Of a stretch of 64,000 nt of DNA, positions 22,978 through 36,331 are shown piece after piece. The translations under genes were made by a program, and so were the position numbers. Position 1 is the stretch's first letter; every line of letters starts with the position of its first letter. Source of the stretch: Bos javanicus (lineage: Eukaryota; Chordata; Mammalia; Artiodactyla; Bovidae); the NCBI RefSeq assembly GCF_032452875.1, contig NW_026893634.1, positions 186,001-250,000 on the forward strand. Reading direction: 5' to 3'. Below the pieces are notes generated by a model. The model ran no database searches. It worked only from the letters and a program-made list of their open reading frames with translations, and was not told the origin of the DNA.

Positions 22978-24122
22978 GCCTCCAGAGGCACATGATCAGT
23001 GTATGATAGCAAACATGATCAGCGCATGATCAGTCACATGATCAGCGCCATTAAGTCACGTGATCACTACATGATAGTCATGTGATCAGTCCATGCTCAG
23101 TCACGGTATCAGTGCATGATCAGCCACGTGATCAGTGCATGATCAGCCAGGTGATCAGTTCATGATAGCCACGTGATCAGTGCATGATCAGTCACGTGAT
23201 CAGTGCATGACCAGGCAGGTGATCAGTGCATGATCAGCCACGTGATCAGTGCATGATAGCCACGTGATCAGTGCATGATCAGTCACCTGATGGGTGTATG
23301 ATCAGTCACGTGACCAGTACATGGTAGCTACATGATCATTGCATGATCAGCCACGTGAGTAGTGCATGATAGCCACGTGATCAGTGCATGATCAGTCACG
23401 TGATCAGTGCATGATCAGTCACGTGATCAGTGCATGATAGTCACGTGATCAGTGCATGATCAGCCACGTGATCAGTGCATGATCAGTCACGTGATCAGTG
23501 CATGATAGCCACGTGATCAGTGCATGATCAGCCACGTGATCAGTGCATGATAGCCACGTGATCAGTGCATGATCAGTCACATGATCAGTGTATGATCATC
23601 CGGTGATCAGTGCATGATCAGTCATGTGATCAGTGCATGATATAGACGTGATCAGTGCATGATCAGTCACGTGATCAGTGCATGATCAGCCACGTGATCA
23701 GTGCATGATAGCCAGTGATCAGTGCATGATAGCCAGTGATCAGTGCATGATCAGTCACGTGATCAGTGCATGATCAGCCACGTGATCAGTGCATGATAGC
23801 CACGTGATCAGTGCATGATCAGCCACGTGATCAGTGCATGATCAGTTACGTGATCAGTGTATGATCAGTGATCAGTGATCAGACACGTGAACAGTGCATG
23901 ATCAGCCACGTGATCAGTGCATGATAGCCACGTGATCAGTGCATGATCAGTTACGTGAGCAGTGTATGATCAGCCACGTGATCAGTGCATGGTCAGACAC
24001 GTGAACAGTGTATGATCAGCCACGTGATCAGTGCATGATATCCAAGTGATCAGTGCATGATCATCACGTGATCAGTGTATGATCAGCCACGTGAACAGTG
24101 CATGCTCAGTCACGTGATCAGG
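22978..24122. repeat. Array 15 (marked, 1.15 kb, T to A)
   Basis: CACCTGATGGGTG near 23285, GATATAGACGTG near 23638, a triple half-unit at 23862-23882, CATGGTCAGACACG near 23988, GATATCCAAGTG near 24038. Confidence 0.95.
23862..23882. repeat. Three consecutive 7-bp half-unit cores (TGATCAG)
   Basis: TGATCAG occurs three times head to tail, with the GTGCA and YCACG tails of the half-units missing. Direct evidence of replication slippage at the half-monomer level. Confidence 0.92.
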
Positions 24123-24350
24123 GCCTGCTGAGCTGCGTGATTACTGTCTGCTCATCTGCTTGACAATTGCCAGCTGAGCTGCACGATTCCTGCCTGTCAT
24201 CTGCTTGACAATTGCCAGCTGTGCTGCGTAATTCCTGCCTGCTCAGCTGCTTGATTATTGCCAGCTGAGCAGCATGATTCCTCACAGCTGAGTTCCATGA
24301 TTATTGCCTGCTGACTGTATGATTCGTGCCTACTCAGCTCTTTGTTTATT
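24123..24350. repeat. Diverged core 16 (junction A, TGTATG)
   Basis: Same diagnostic states as core 14: GCCAG, CACAGCTG, TGTATG, flank T/C. Confidence 0.95.
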
Positions 24351-25462
24351 GCCTCCAGAGGCACATGATCAGTGTATGATAGCAAACATGATCAGTGCAT
24401 GATCAGTCACATGATCAGCGCCATTAAGTCACGTGATCACTACATGATAGTCATGTGATCAGTCCATGCTCAGTCACGGTATCAGTGCATGATCAGCCAC
24501 GTGATCAGTGCATGATCAGCCACGTGATCAGTTCATGATAGCCATGTGATCAGTGCATGATCAGTCACGTGATCAGTGCATGATCAGGCACGTGATCAGT
24601 GCATGATCAGTCACGTGATCAGTGCATGATCAGTCACGTGATCAGTGCATGATCAGTCACGTGATCAGTGCATGATCAGCCACGTGATCAGTGCATGATC
24701 AGCCACGTGATCAGTGCATGATCAGTCACGTGATCAGTGCATGATCAGTCACGTGACCAGTACATGGTAGCCACGTGATCATTGCATGATCAGCCACGAG
24801 CAGTGCATGATAGCCACGTGATCAGTGCATGATCAGTCACGTGATCAGTGCATGATCAGTCACGTGATCAGTGCATGATCAGTCACGTGATCAGTGCATG
24901 ATCAATTACGTGATCAGTGCATGATCAGTCACGTGACCAGTACATGGTAGCTACGTGATCAGTGCATGATCAGCCACGTGATCAGTGCATGATAGCCACG
25001 TGATCAGTGCATGATCAGTCACGTGATCAGTGCATGATCATCCACGTGATCAGTGCATGATCAGTCATGTGATCAGTGCATGATATAGACGTGATCAGTG
25101 CATGATCAGTCACGTGATCAGTGCATGATCAGCCACGTGATCAGTGCATGATAGCCAGTGATCAGTGCATGATAGCCAGTGATCAGTGCATGATCAGTCA
25201 CGTGATCAGTGCATGATCAGCCACGTGATCAGTGCATGATCAGCCACGTGATCAGTGCATGATCAGCCACGTGATCAGTGCATGATCAGTTACGTGAGCA
25301 GTGTATGATCAGCCACGTGATCAGTGCATGGTCAGACACGTGAACAGTGTATGATCAGCCACGTGATCAGTGCATGATAGCCACGTGATCAGTGCATGAT
25401 CAGTCACGTGATCAGTGTATGATCAGCCACGTGAACAGTGCATGCTCAGTCACGTGATCTGG
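24351..25462. repeat. Array 16 (unmarked, 1.11 kb, A to T)
   Basis: GATATAGACGTG near 25081 and CATGGTCAGACACG near 25328. Many variant positions are consensus here (CAGTCACG for CAATTACG), so it looks more homogenised than array 14. Confidence 0.95.
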
Positions 25463-25690
25463 GCCTGCTGAGCTGCGTGATTACTGTCTGCTCATCTGCT
25501 TGACAATTGCCAGCTGAGCTGCACGATTCCTGCCTGTCATCTGCTTGACAATTGCCAGCTGTGCTGCGTAATTCCTGCCTGCTCAGCTGCTTGATTATTG
25601 CCAGCTGAGCAGCATGATTCCTCACACCTGAGTTCCATGATTATTGCCTGCTGACTGTTTGATTCGTGCCTACTCAGCTCTTTGTTTATT
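25463..25690. repeat. Diverged core 17 (junction T)
   Basis: Unit 3 GCCAG, unit 4 CACACCTG, flank C/C. Confidence 0.95.
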
Positions 25691-26984
25691 GCCTCCAGAG
25701 GCACATGATCAGTGTATGATAGCAAACATGATCAGCGCATGATCAGTCACATGATCAGCGCCATTAAGTCACGTGATCACTACATGATAGTCATGTGATC
25801 AGTCCATGCTCAGTCACGGTATCAGTGCATGATCAGCCACGTGATCAGTGCATGATCAGCCACGTGATCAGTTCATGATCAGCCACGTGATCAGTGCATG
25901 ATCAGTCACGTGATCAGTGCATGACCAGGCACGTGATCAGTGCATGATCAGCCACGTGATCAGTGCATGATAGCCACGTGATCAGTGCATGATCAGTCAC
26001 CTGATGGGTGTATGATCAGTCACGTGACCAGTACATGGTAGCTACATGATCATTGCATGATCAGCCACGTGAGTAGTGCATGATAGCCACGTGATCAGTG
26101 CATGATCAGTCACGTGATCAGTGCATGATCAGTCACGTGATCAGTGCATGATAGTCACGTGATCAGTGCATGATCAGCCACGTGATCAGTGCATGATCAG
26201 TCACGTGATCAGTGCATGATAGCCACGTGATCAGTGCATGATCAGCCACGTGATCAGTGCATGATAGCCACGTGATCAGTGCATGATCAGTCACGTGATC
26301 AGTGCATGATCAGTCACGTGATCAGTGCATGATCAGTCACGTGATCAGTGCATGATCAATTACGTGATCAGTGCATGATCAGTCACGTGATCAGTGCATG
26401 ATAGCTACGTGATCAGTGCATGATCAGCCACGTGATCAGTGCATGATAGCCACGTGATCAGTGCATGATCAGTCACATGATCAGTGCATGATCATCCACG
26501 TGATCAGTGCATGATCAGTCACGTGATCAGTGCATGATATAGACGTGATCAGTGCATGATCAGTCACGTGATCAGTGCATGATCAGCCACGTGATCAGTG
26601 CATGATAGCCAGTGATCAGTGCATGATAGCCACGTGATCAGTGCATGATCAGTCACGTGATCAGTGCATGATCAGCCACGTGATCAGTGCATGATAGCCA
26701 CGTGATCAGTGCATGATCAGCCACGTGATCAGTGCATGATCAGTCACGTGATCAGTGCATGATCAGCCACGTGATCAGTGCATGATCAGCCACGTGATCA
26801 GTGCATGATCAGCCACGTGATCAGTGCATGATAGCCACGTGATCAGTGCATGATCAGTTACGTGATCAGTGTATGATCAGCCACGTGATCAGTGCATGAT
26901 AGCCACGTGATCAGTGCATGATCAGTCACGTGATCAGTGTATGATCAGCCACGTGAACAGTGCATGCTCAGTCACGTGATCTGG
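25691..26984. repeat. Array 17 (marked, 1.29 kb, T to T)
   Basis: CACCTGATGGGTG near 25999, GATATAGACGTG near 26537, no CATGGTCAGACACG. Same length class as arrays 33, 37 and 41. Confidence 0.95.
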
Positions 26985-27212
26985 GCCTGCTGAGCTGCGT
27001 GATTACTGTCTGCTCATCTGCTTGACAATTGCCAGCTGAGCTGCACGATTCCTGCCTGTCATCTGCTTGACAATTGCCAGCTGTGCTGCGTAATTCCTGC
27101 CTGCTCAGCTGCTTGATTATTGCCAGCTGAGCAGCATGATTCCTCACACCTGAGTTCCATGATTATTGCCTGCTGACTGTTTGATTCGTGCCTACTCAGC
27201 TCTTTGTTTATT
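26985..27212. repeat. Diverged core 18 (junction T)
   Basis: GCCAG, CACACCTG, TGTTTG, flank C/C. It opens the first 7.5-kb super-repeat. Confidence 0.95.
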
Positions 27213-28592
27213 GCCTCCAGAGGCACATGATCAGTGTATGATAGCAAACATGATCAGCGCATGATCAGTCACATGATCAGCGCCATTAAGTCACGTGATC
27301 ACTACATGATAGTCATGTGATCAGTCCATGCTCAGTCACGGTATCAGTGCATGATCAGCCACGTGATCAGTGCATGATCAGCCACGTGATCAGTGCATGA
27401 TAGCCACGTGATCAGTGCATGATCAGTCACGTGATCAGTGCATGACCAGGCACGTGATCAGTGCATGATCAGTCACGTGATCAGTGCATGATAGCCACGT
27501 GATCAGTGCATGATCAGTCACCTGATGGGTGTATGATCAGTCACGTGACCAGTACATGGTAGCTACATGATCATTGCATGATCAGCCACGTGAGTAGTGC
27601 ATGATAGCCACGTGATCAGTGCATGATCAGTCACGTGATCAGTGCATGATCAGTCACGTGATCAGTGCATGATAAGTCACGTGATCAGTGCATGATCAGC
27701 CACGTGATCAGTGCATGATCAGTCACGTGATCAGTGCATGATAGCTACGTGATCAGTGCATGATCAGCCACGTGATCAGTGCATGATAGCCACGTGATCA
27801 GTGCATGATAGCCACGTGATCAGTGCATGATCAGTCACGTGATCAGTGCATGATAGCTACGTGATCAGTGCATGATCAGCCACGTGATCAGTGCATGATA
27901 GCCACGTGATCAGTGCATGATCAGTCACGTGATCAGTGCATGATCAGCCACGTGATCAGTGCATGATCAGTCACGTGATCAGTGCATGATATACGTGATC
28001 AGTGCATGATCAGTCACGTGATCAGTGCATGATCAGCCACGTGATCAGTGCATGATAGCCAGTGATCAGTGCATGATAGCCACGTGATCAGTGCATGATC
28101 AGTCACGTGATCAGTGCATGATCAGCCACGTGAACAGTGCATGATCAGCCACGTGATCAGTGCATGATCAGTCACGTGACCAGTATATGGTAGCTACGTG
28201 ATCATTCCATGACGAGCCACGTGAGCAGTGCATGATAGCCACGTGATGTGTGCATGATGAGTTACGTGAGCAGAGTATGATCAGCCACGTGATCAGTGCA
28301 TGAGTGCCACGTGATCAGTGCATGATATGTCACGTGACAGGTGTGTGATCAGCCACGTGAACAGTGCATGTTCAGCCACGTGATCAGTGCATGATAGCCA
28401 CGTGATCAGTGCATGATCAGTTACGTGAGCAGTGTATGATCAGCCACGTGATCAGTGCATGGTCAGACACGTGAACAGTGTATGATCAGCCACGTGATCA
28501 GTGCATGATATCCAAGTGATCAGTGCATGATCATCACGTGATCAGTGTATGATCAGCCACGTGAACAGTGCATGCTCAGTCACGTGATCAGG
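27213..28592. repeat. Array 18 (marked, 1.38 kb, T to A)
   Basis: CACCTGATGGGTG near 27520, GATGTGTGCATG near 28246, GACAGGTGTG near 28335, CATGGTCAGACACG near 28460, GATATCCAAGTG near 28507. It jumps from consensus monomers into the GTCACGTGACCAG section near 28170, as if a long array had lost its middle. Same length as array 23. Confidence 0.95.
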
Positions 28593-28820
28593 GCCTGCTG
28601 AGCTGCGTGATTACTGTCTGCTCATCTGCTTGACAATTGCCAGCTGAGCTGCACGATTCCTGCCTGTCATCTGCTTGACAATTGCCAGCTGTGCTGCGTA
28701 ATTCCTGCCTGCTCAGCTGCTTGATTATTGCCAGCTGAGCAGCATGATTCCTCACAGCTGAGTTCCATGATTATTGCCTGCTGACTGTTTGATTCGTGCC
28801 TACTCAGCTCTTTGTTTATT
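28593..28820. repeat. Diverged core 19 (junction A)
   Basis: GCCAG, CACAGCTG, TGTTTG, flank T/C. Its super-repeat partner, core 24, has TGTATG, so one changed after duplication or was converted. Confidence 0.95.
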
Positions 28821-29934
28821 GCCTCCAGAGGCACATGATCAGTGTATGATAGCAAACATGATCAGTGCATGATCAGTCACATGATCAGCGCCATTAAGTC
28901 ACGTGATCACTACATGATAGTCATGTGATCAGTCCATGCTCAGTCACGGTATCAGTGCATGATCAGCCACGTGATCAGTGCATGATCAGCCACGTGATCA
29001 GTTCATGATAGCCATGTGATCAGTGCATGATTTGTCACGTGATCAGTGCATGATCAGGCAGGTGATCAGTGCATGATCAGTCACGTGATCAGTGCATGAT
29101 CAGTCACGTGATCAGTGCATGATCAGTCACGTGATCAGTGCATGATCAGCCACGTGATCAGTGCATGATCAGCCACGTGATCAGTGCATGATCAGTCACG
29201 TGATCAGTGCATGATCAGTCACGTGACCAGTACATGGTAGCTACGTGATCATTGCATGATCAGCCACGTGAGCAGTGCATGATAGCCACGTGATCAGTGC
29301 ATGATCAGTCACGTGATCAGTGCATGATCAGTCACGTGATCAGTGCATGATCAGTCACGTGATCAGTGCATGATCAATTACGTGATCAGTGCATGATCAG
29401 TCACGTGACCAGTACATGGTAGCTACGTGATCATTGCATGATCAGCCACGTGAGCAGTGCATGATAGCCACGTGATCAGTGCATGATCAGTCACATGATC
29501 AGTGTATGATCATCCACGTGATCAGTGCATGATCAGTCATGTGATCAGTGCATGATATAGACGTGATCAGTGCATGATCAGTCTCGTGATCAGTGTATGA
29601 TCAGCCACGTGATCAGTGCATGATAGCCAGTGAATCAGTGCATGATAGCCAGTGATCAGTGCATGATCAGTCACGTGATCAGTGTATGATCAGCCACGTG
29701 ATCAGTGCATGATCAGCCACTGATCAGTGCATGATCAGCCACGTGATCAGTGCATGATCAGTTACGTGAGCAGTGTATGATCAGCCACGTGATCAGTGCA
29801 TGGTCAGACACGTGAACAGTGTATGATCAGCCACGTGATCAGTGCATGATAGCCACGTGATCAGTGCATGATCAGTCACGTGATCAGTGTATGATCAGCC
29901 ACGTGAACAGTGCATGCTCAGTCACGTGATCTGG
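28821..29934. repeat. Array 19 (unmarked, 1.11 kb, A to T)
   Basis: Two GTCACGTGACC cassettes, GATATAGACGTG near 29558, AGCCAGTGAATCAG near 29627, CATGGTCAGACACG near 29799. Confidence 0.95.
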
Positions 29935-30161
29935 GCCTGCTGAGCTGCGTGATTACTGTCTGCTCATCTGCTTGACAATTGCCAGCTGAGCTGCACGATT
30001 CCTGCCTGTCATCTGCTTGACAATTATCAGCTGTGCTGCGTAATTCCTGCCTGCTCAGCTGCTTGATTATTGCCAGCTGAGCAGCATGATTCCTCACACT
30101 GAGTTCCATGATTATTGCCTGCTGACTGTTTGATTCGTGCCTACTCAGCTCTTTGTTTATT
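29935..30161. repeat. Diverged core 20 (junction T, 227 bp)
   Basis: Unit 3 ATCAG; unit 4 CACACTG with one base lost, shared only with core 25; flank C/C. The deletion shifts the minus-strand frame to 92 codons (29918-30196). Confidence 0.95.
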
Positions 30162-32449
30162 GCCTCCAGAGGCACATGATCAGTGTATGATAGCAAACAT
30201 GATCAGCGCATGATCAGTCACATGATCAGCGCCATTAAGTCACGTGATCACTACATGATAGTCATGTGATCAGTCCATGCTCAGTCACGGTATCAGTGCA
30301 TGATCAGCCACGTGATCAGTGCATGATCAGCCACGTGATCAGTGCATGATAGCCACGTGATCAGTGCATGATCAGTCACGTGATCAGTGCATGACCAGGC
30401 ACGTGATCAGTGCATGATCAGCCACGTGATCAGTGCATGATAGCCACGTGATCAGTGCATGATCAGTCACCTGATGGGTGTATGATCAGTCACGTGACCA
30501 GTACATGGTAGCTACATGATCATTGCATGATCAGCCACGTGAGTAGTGCATGATAGCCACGTGATCAGTGCATGATCAGTCACGTGATCAGTGCATGATC
30601 AGTCACGTGAACAGTGCATGATCAGTCACGTGATCAGTGCATGATCAGCCACGTGATCAGTGCATGATCAGTCACGTGATCAGTGCATGATCATCCACGT
30701 GATCAGTGCATGATCAGTCACGTGATCAGTGCATGATATAGACGTGATCAGTGCATGATCAGTCACGTGATCAGTGCATGATAGCCACGTGATCAGTGCA
30801 TGATCAGTCACGTGATCAGTGCATGATCAGTCACGTGATCAGTGCATGATAGCTACGTGATCAGTGCATGATCAGCCACGTGATCAGTGCATGATAGCCA
30901 CGTGATCAGTGCATGATAGTCACGTGATCAGTGCATGATCAGTCACGTGATCAGTGCATGATCAGCCACGTGATCAGTGCATGATCAGCCACGTGATCAG
31001 TGCATGATAGCCACGTGATCAGTGCATGATCAGTCACGTGATCAGTGCATGATCAGGCACGTGATCAGTGCATGATCAGCCACGTGATCAGTGCATGATA
31101 GCCACGTGATCAGTGCATGATCAGTCACGTGATCAGTGCATGATCAGTCACGTGACCAGTACATGGTAGCTACATGATCATTGCATGATCAGCCACGTGA
31201 GTAGTGCATGATAGCCACGTGATCAGTGCATGATCAGTCACGTGATCAGTGCATGATCAGTCATGTGATCAGTGCATGATCAGGCACGTGATCAGTGCAT
31301 GATCAGCCACGTGATCAGTGCATGATGCCACGTGATCAGTGCATGATCAGTCACGTGATCAGTGCATGATCAGTCACGTGATCAGTGCATGATCAGCCAC
31401 GTGATCAGTGCATGATCAGCCACGTGATCAGTGCATGATCAATCACGTGATCAGTGCATGATCAGTCACGTGATCAGTGCATGGTAGCTACGTGATCAGT
31501 GCATGATCAGCCACGTGATCAGTGCATGATAGCCACGTGATCAGTGCATGATCAGTCACGTGATCAGTGCATGATCAGTCACGTGATCAGTGCATGATCA
31601 GTCACGTGATCAGTGCATGATCAATTACGTGATCAGTGCATGATCAGTCACGTGATCAGTGCATGATAGCTACGTGATCATTGCATGATCAGCCACGTGA
31701 TCAGTGCATGATAGCCACGTGATCAGTGCATGATAGCCACGTGATCAGTGCATGATCAGTCACGTGATAGTGTGTGATCAGCCACGTGATCAGTGCATGA
31801 TATCCACGTGATCAGTGCATGATAGCCACGTGATCAGTGCATGATCAGCCACGTGATCAGTGCATGATCAGTCACGTGATCATGTGTGATCAGCCACGTG
31901 ATCAGTGCATGATCAGCCACGTGATCAGTGCATGATCAGCCACGTGATCAGTGCATGATCAGTCACGTGATCAGTGCATGATCAGTCACGTGATCAGTGC
32001 ATGATCATTTACGTGATCAGTGCATGATCAGTCACGTGACCAGTATATGGTAGCTACGTGATCATTCCATGACAGCCACGTGAGCAGTGCATGATAGCCA
32101 CGTGATGTGTGCATGATCAGTTACGTGAGCAGAGTATGATCAGCCACGTGATCAGTGCATGAGTGCCACGTGATCAGTGCATGATAGTCACGTGACAGTG
32201 TGTGATCAGCCACGTGATCAGTGCATGATCAGCCACGTGATCAGTGCATGATAGCCACGTGATCAGTGCATGATCAGTTACGTGAGCAGTGTATGATCAG
32301 CCACGTGATCAGTGCATGGTCAGACACGTGATCAGTGTATGATCAGCCACGTGATCAGTGCATGATATCCAAGTGATCAGTGCATGATCATCACGTGATC
32401 AGTGTATGATCAGCCACGTGAACAGTGCATGCTCAGTCACGTGATCAGG
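30162..32449. repeat. Array 20 (long type, 2.29 kb, T to A)
   Basis: CACCTGATGGGTG near 30470, GATATAGACGTG near 30736, GATAGTGTGTG near 31765 and GATCATGTGTG near 31878 (eroded forms of the GATACGTGTGTG and GATACATGTGTG markers), GATGTGTGCATG near 32104, GATATCCAAGTG near 32366. About 92 bp, four monomers, shorter than arrays 4 and 11. Confidence 0.95.
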
Positions 32450-32677
32450 GCCTGCTGAGCTGCGTGATTACTGTCTGCTCATCTGCTTGACAATTGCCAG
32501 CTGAGCTGCACGATTCCTGCCTGTCATCTGCTTGACAATTGCCAGCTGTGCTGCGTAATTCCTGCCTGCTCAGCTGCTTGATTATTGCCAGCTGAGCAGC
32601 ATGATTCCTCACAGCTGAGTTCCATGATTATTGCCTGCTGACTGTTTGATTCGTGCCTACTCAGCTCTTTGTTTATT
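32450..32677. repeat. Diverged core 21 (junction A)
   Basis: GCCAG, CACAGCTG, TGTTTG, flank T/T. Confidence 0.95.
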
Positions 32678-33156
32678 GCCTCCAGAGGCACATGATCAGT
32701 GTATGATAGCAAACATGATCAGTGCATGATCAGTCACATGATCAGTGCCATTAAGTCACGTGATCACTACATGATAGTCATGTGATCAGTCCATGCTCAG
32801 TCACGGTATCAGTGCATGATCAGCCACGTGATCAGTGCATGATCAGCCACGTGATCAGTGCATGATAGCCACGTGATCAGTGCATGATCAGTCACGTGAT
32901 CAGTGCATGATCAGCCACGTGATCAGTGCATGATCAGCCACGTGATCAGTGCATGATCAGCCACGTGATCAGTGCATGATCAGTCACGTGATCAGTGTAT
33001 GATCAGCCACGTGATCAGTGCATGGTCAGACACGTGATCAGTGTATGATCAGCCACGTGATCAGTGCATGATAGCCACGTGATCAGTGCATGATCAGTCA
33101 CGTGATCAGTGTATGATCAGCCACGTGAACAGTGCATGCTCAGTCACGTGATCTGG
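32678..33156. repeat. Array 21 (short type, 479 bp)
   Basis: Near-consensus monomers with CATGGTCAGACACG near 33023; same length as array 26 in the partner super-repeat. Confidence 0.95.
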
Positions 33157-33384
33157 GCCTGCTGAGCTGCGTGATTACTGTCTGCTCATCTGCTTGACAA
33201 TTGCCAGCTGAGCTGCACGATTCCTGCCTGTCATCTGCTTGACAATTATCAGCTGTGCTGCATAATTCCTGCCTGCTCAGCTGCTTGATTATTGCCAGCT
33301 GAGCAGCATGATTCCTCACACCTGAGTTCCATGATTATTGCCTGCTGACTGTTTGATTCGTGCCTACTCAGCTCTTTGTTTATT
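33157..33384. repeat. Diverged core 22 (junction T, GCTGCATAATT)
   Basis: Unit 3 ATCAG with the CpG of GCTGCGTAATT changed to CA, a variant shared only with core 27. Unit 4 CACACCTG; flank T/C. Confidence 0.95.
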
Positions 33385-34495
33385 GCCTCCAGAGGCACAT
33401 GATCAGTGTATGATAGCAAACATGATCAGTGCATGATCAGTCACATGATCAGCGCCATTAAGTCACGTGATCACTACATGATAGTCATGTGATCAGTCCA
33501 TGCTCAGTCACGGTATCAGTGCATGATCAGCCACGTGATCAGTGCATGATCAGCCACGTGATCAGTGCATGATAGCCACGTGATCAGTGCATGATCAGTC
33601 ACGTGATCAGTGCATGATCAGGCACGTGATCAGTGCATGATCAGCCACGTGATCAGTGCATGATAGCCACGTGATCAGTGCATGATCAGTCACCTGATGG
33701 GTGTATGATCAGTCACGTGACCAGTACATGGTAGCTACATGATCATTGCATGATCAGCCACGTGAGTAGTGCATGATAGCCACGTGATCAGTGCATGATC
33801 AGTCACGTGATCAGTGCATGATCAGTCACGTGATCAGTGCATGATAAGTCACGTGATCAGTGCATGATCAATTACGTGATCAGTGCATGATCAGTCACGT
33901 GACCAGTACATGGTAGCTACGTGATCAGTGCATGATCAGCCGCGTGATCAGTGCATGATAGCCACGTGATCAGTGCATGATCAGTCACATGATCAGTGTA
34001 TGATCATCCACGTGATCAGTGCATGATCAGTCACGTGATCAGTGCATGATATAGACGTGATCAGTGCATGATCAGTCACGTGATCAGTGCATGATCAGCC
34101 ACGTGATCAGTGCATGATAGCCAGTGATCAGTGCATGATAGCCAGTGATCAGTGCATGATCAGTCACGTGATCAGTGCATGATCAGCCACGTGATCAGTG
34201 CATGATAGCCACGTGATCAGTGCATGATCAGCCACGTGATCAGTGCATGATCAGTCACGTGATCAGTGCATGATCAGCCACGTGATCAGTGCATGATCAG
34301 ACACGTGATCAGTGCATGATCAGCCACGTGATCAGTGCATGATAGCCACGTGATCAGTGCATGATCAGTTACGTGATCAGTGTATGATCAGCCACGTGAT
34401 CAGTGCATGATAGCCACGTGATCAGTGCATGATCAGTCACGTGATCAGTGTATGATCAGCCACGTGAACAGTGCATGCTCAGTCACGTGATCTGG
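33385..34495. repeat. Array 22 (marked, 1.11 kb, T to T)
   Basis: CACCTGATGGGTG near 33691, GATATAGACGTG near 34049, CATGATCAGACACG near 34297. A private CAGCCGCGTG near 33938 changes CACGTG to CGCGTG. Confidence 0.95.
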
Positions 34496-34723
34496 GCCTG
34501 CTGAGCTGCGTGATTACTGTCTGCTCATCTGCTTGACAATTGCCAGCTGAGCTGCACGATTCCTGCCTGTCATCTGCTTGACAATTATCAGCTGTGCTGC
34601 GTAATTCCTGCCTGCTCAGCTGCTTGATTATTGCCAGCTGAGCAGCATGATTCCTCACACCTGAGTTCCATGATTATTGCCTGCTGACTGTTTGATTCGT
34701 GCCTACTCAGCTCTTTGTTTATT
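34496..34723. repeat. Diverged core 23 (junction T)
   Basis: Unit 3 ATCAG where partner core 18 has GCCAG; unit 4 CACACCTG; flank C/C. Confidence 0.95.
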
Positions 34724-36103
34724 GCCTCCAGAGGCACATGATCAGTGTATGATAGCAAACATGATCAGCGCATGATCAGTCACATGATCAGCGCCATTAA
34801 GTCACGTGATCACTACATGATAGTCATGTGATCAGTCCATGCTCAGTCACGGTATCAGTGCATGATCAGCCACGTGATCAGTGCATGATCAGCCACGTGA
34901 TCAGTGCATGATAGCCACGTGATCAGTGCATGATCAGTCACGTGATCAGTGCATGACCAGGCAGGTGATCAGTGCATGATCAGTCACGTGATCAGTGCAT
35001 GATAGCCACGTGATCAGTGCATGATCAGTCACCTGATGGGTGTATGATCAGTCACGTGACCAGTACATGGTAGCTACATGATCATTGCATGATCAGCCAC
35101 GTGAGTAGTGCATGATAGCCACGTGATCAGTGCATGATCAGTCACGTGATCAGTGCATGATCAGTCACGTGATCAGTGCATGATAAGTCACGTGATCAGT
35201 GCATGATCAATTACGTGATCAGTGCATGATCAGTCACGTGATCAGTACATGTAGCACGTGATCAGTGCATGATCAGCCACGTGATCAGTGCATGATAGCC
35301 ACGTGATCAGTGCATGATAGCCACGTGATCAGTGCATGATCAGTCACGTGATCAGTGCATGATAGCTACGTGATCAGTGCATGATCAGCCACGTGATCAG
35401 TGCATGATAGCCACGTGATCAGTGCATGATCAGTCACATGATCAGTGCATGATCAGCCACGTGATCAGTGCATGATCAGTCATGTGATCAGTGCATGATA
35501 TAGACGTGATCAGTGCATGATCAGTCACGTGATCAGTGCATGATCAGCCACGTGATCAGTGCATGATAGCCAGTGATCAGTGCATGATAGCCACGTGATC
35601 AGTGCATGATCAGTCACGTGATCAGTGCATGATCAGCCACGTGATCAGTGCATGATCAGCCACGTGATCAGTGCATGATCAGTCACGTGACCAGTATATG
35701 GTAGCTATGTGATCATTCCATGACGAGCCACGTGAGCAGTGCATGATAGCCACGTGATGTGTGCATGATGAGTTACGTGAACAGAGTATGATCAGCCACG
35801 TGATCAGTGCATGAGTGCCACGTGATCAGTGCATGATATGTCACGTGACAGGTGTGTGATCAGCCACGTTAACAGTGCATGTTCAGCCACGTGATCAGTC
35901 CATGATAGCCACGTGATCAGTGCATGATCAGTTACGTGAGCAGTGTATGATCAGCCACGTGATCAGTGCATGGTCAGACACGTGAACAGTGTATGATCAG
36001 CCACGTGATCAGTGCATGATATCCAAGTGATCAGTGCATGATCATCACGTGATCAGTGTATGATCAGCCACGTGAACAGTGCATGCTCAGTCACGTGATC
36101 AGG
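34724..36103. repeat. Array 23 (marked, 1.38 kb, T to A)
   Basis: CACCTGATGGGTG near 35033, shortened monomer CATGTAGCACGTG near 35248, GATATAGACGTG near 35497, GATGTGTGCATG near 35755, GACAGGTGTG near 35847, GATATCCAAGTG near 36019. Private CACGTTAACAG near 35866. Confidence 0.95.
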
Positions 36104-36331
36104 GCCTGCTGAGCTGCGTGATTACTGTCTGCTCATCTGCTTGACAATTGCCAGCTGAGCTGCACGATTCCTTCCTGTCATCTGCTTGACAATTGCCAGC
36201 TGTGCTGCGTAATTCCTGCCTGCTCAGCTGCTTGATTATTGCCAGCTGAGCAGCATGATTCCTCACAGCTGAGTTCCATGATTATTGCCTGCTGACTGTA
36301 TGATTCGTGCCTACTCAGCTCTTTGTTTATT
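36104..36331. repeat. Diverged core 24 (junction A, TGTATG)
   Basis: GCCAG, CACAGCTG, TGTATG, flank T/C; private CCTTCCTG in unit 2. Confidence 0.95.

Larger units (their letters stand above)
26985..34495. repeat. 7.5-kb super-repeat, copy 1 (five cores)
   Basis: Core spacings run 1608, 1342, 2515, 707, 1339. Copy 2 repeats them as 1608, 1341, 2512, 707, 1383, an offset of 7507-7511 bp. Private variants are shared: the one-base deletion CACACTG in cores 29935 and 37445, and GCTGCATAATT in cores 33157 and 40664. Similarity fades in the array after the 707-bp interval, so the true duplicated span is about 6.4 kb. Confidence 0.88.
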
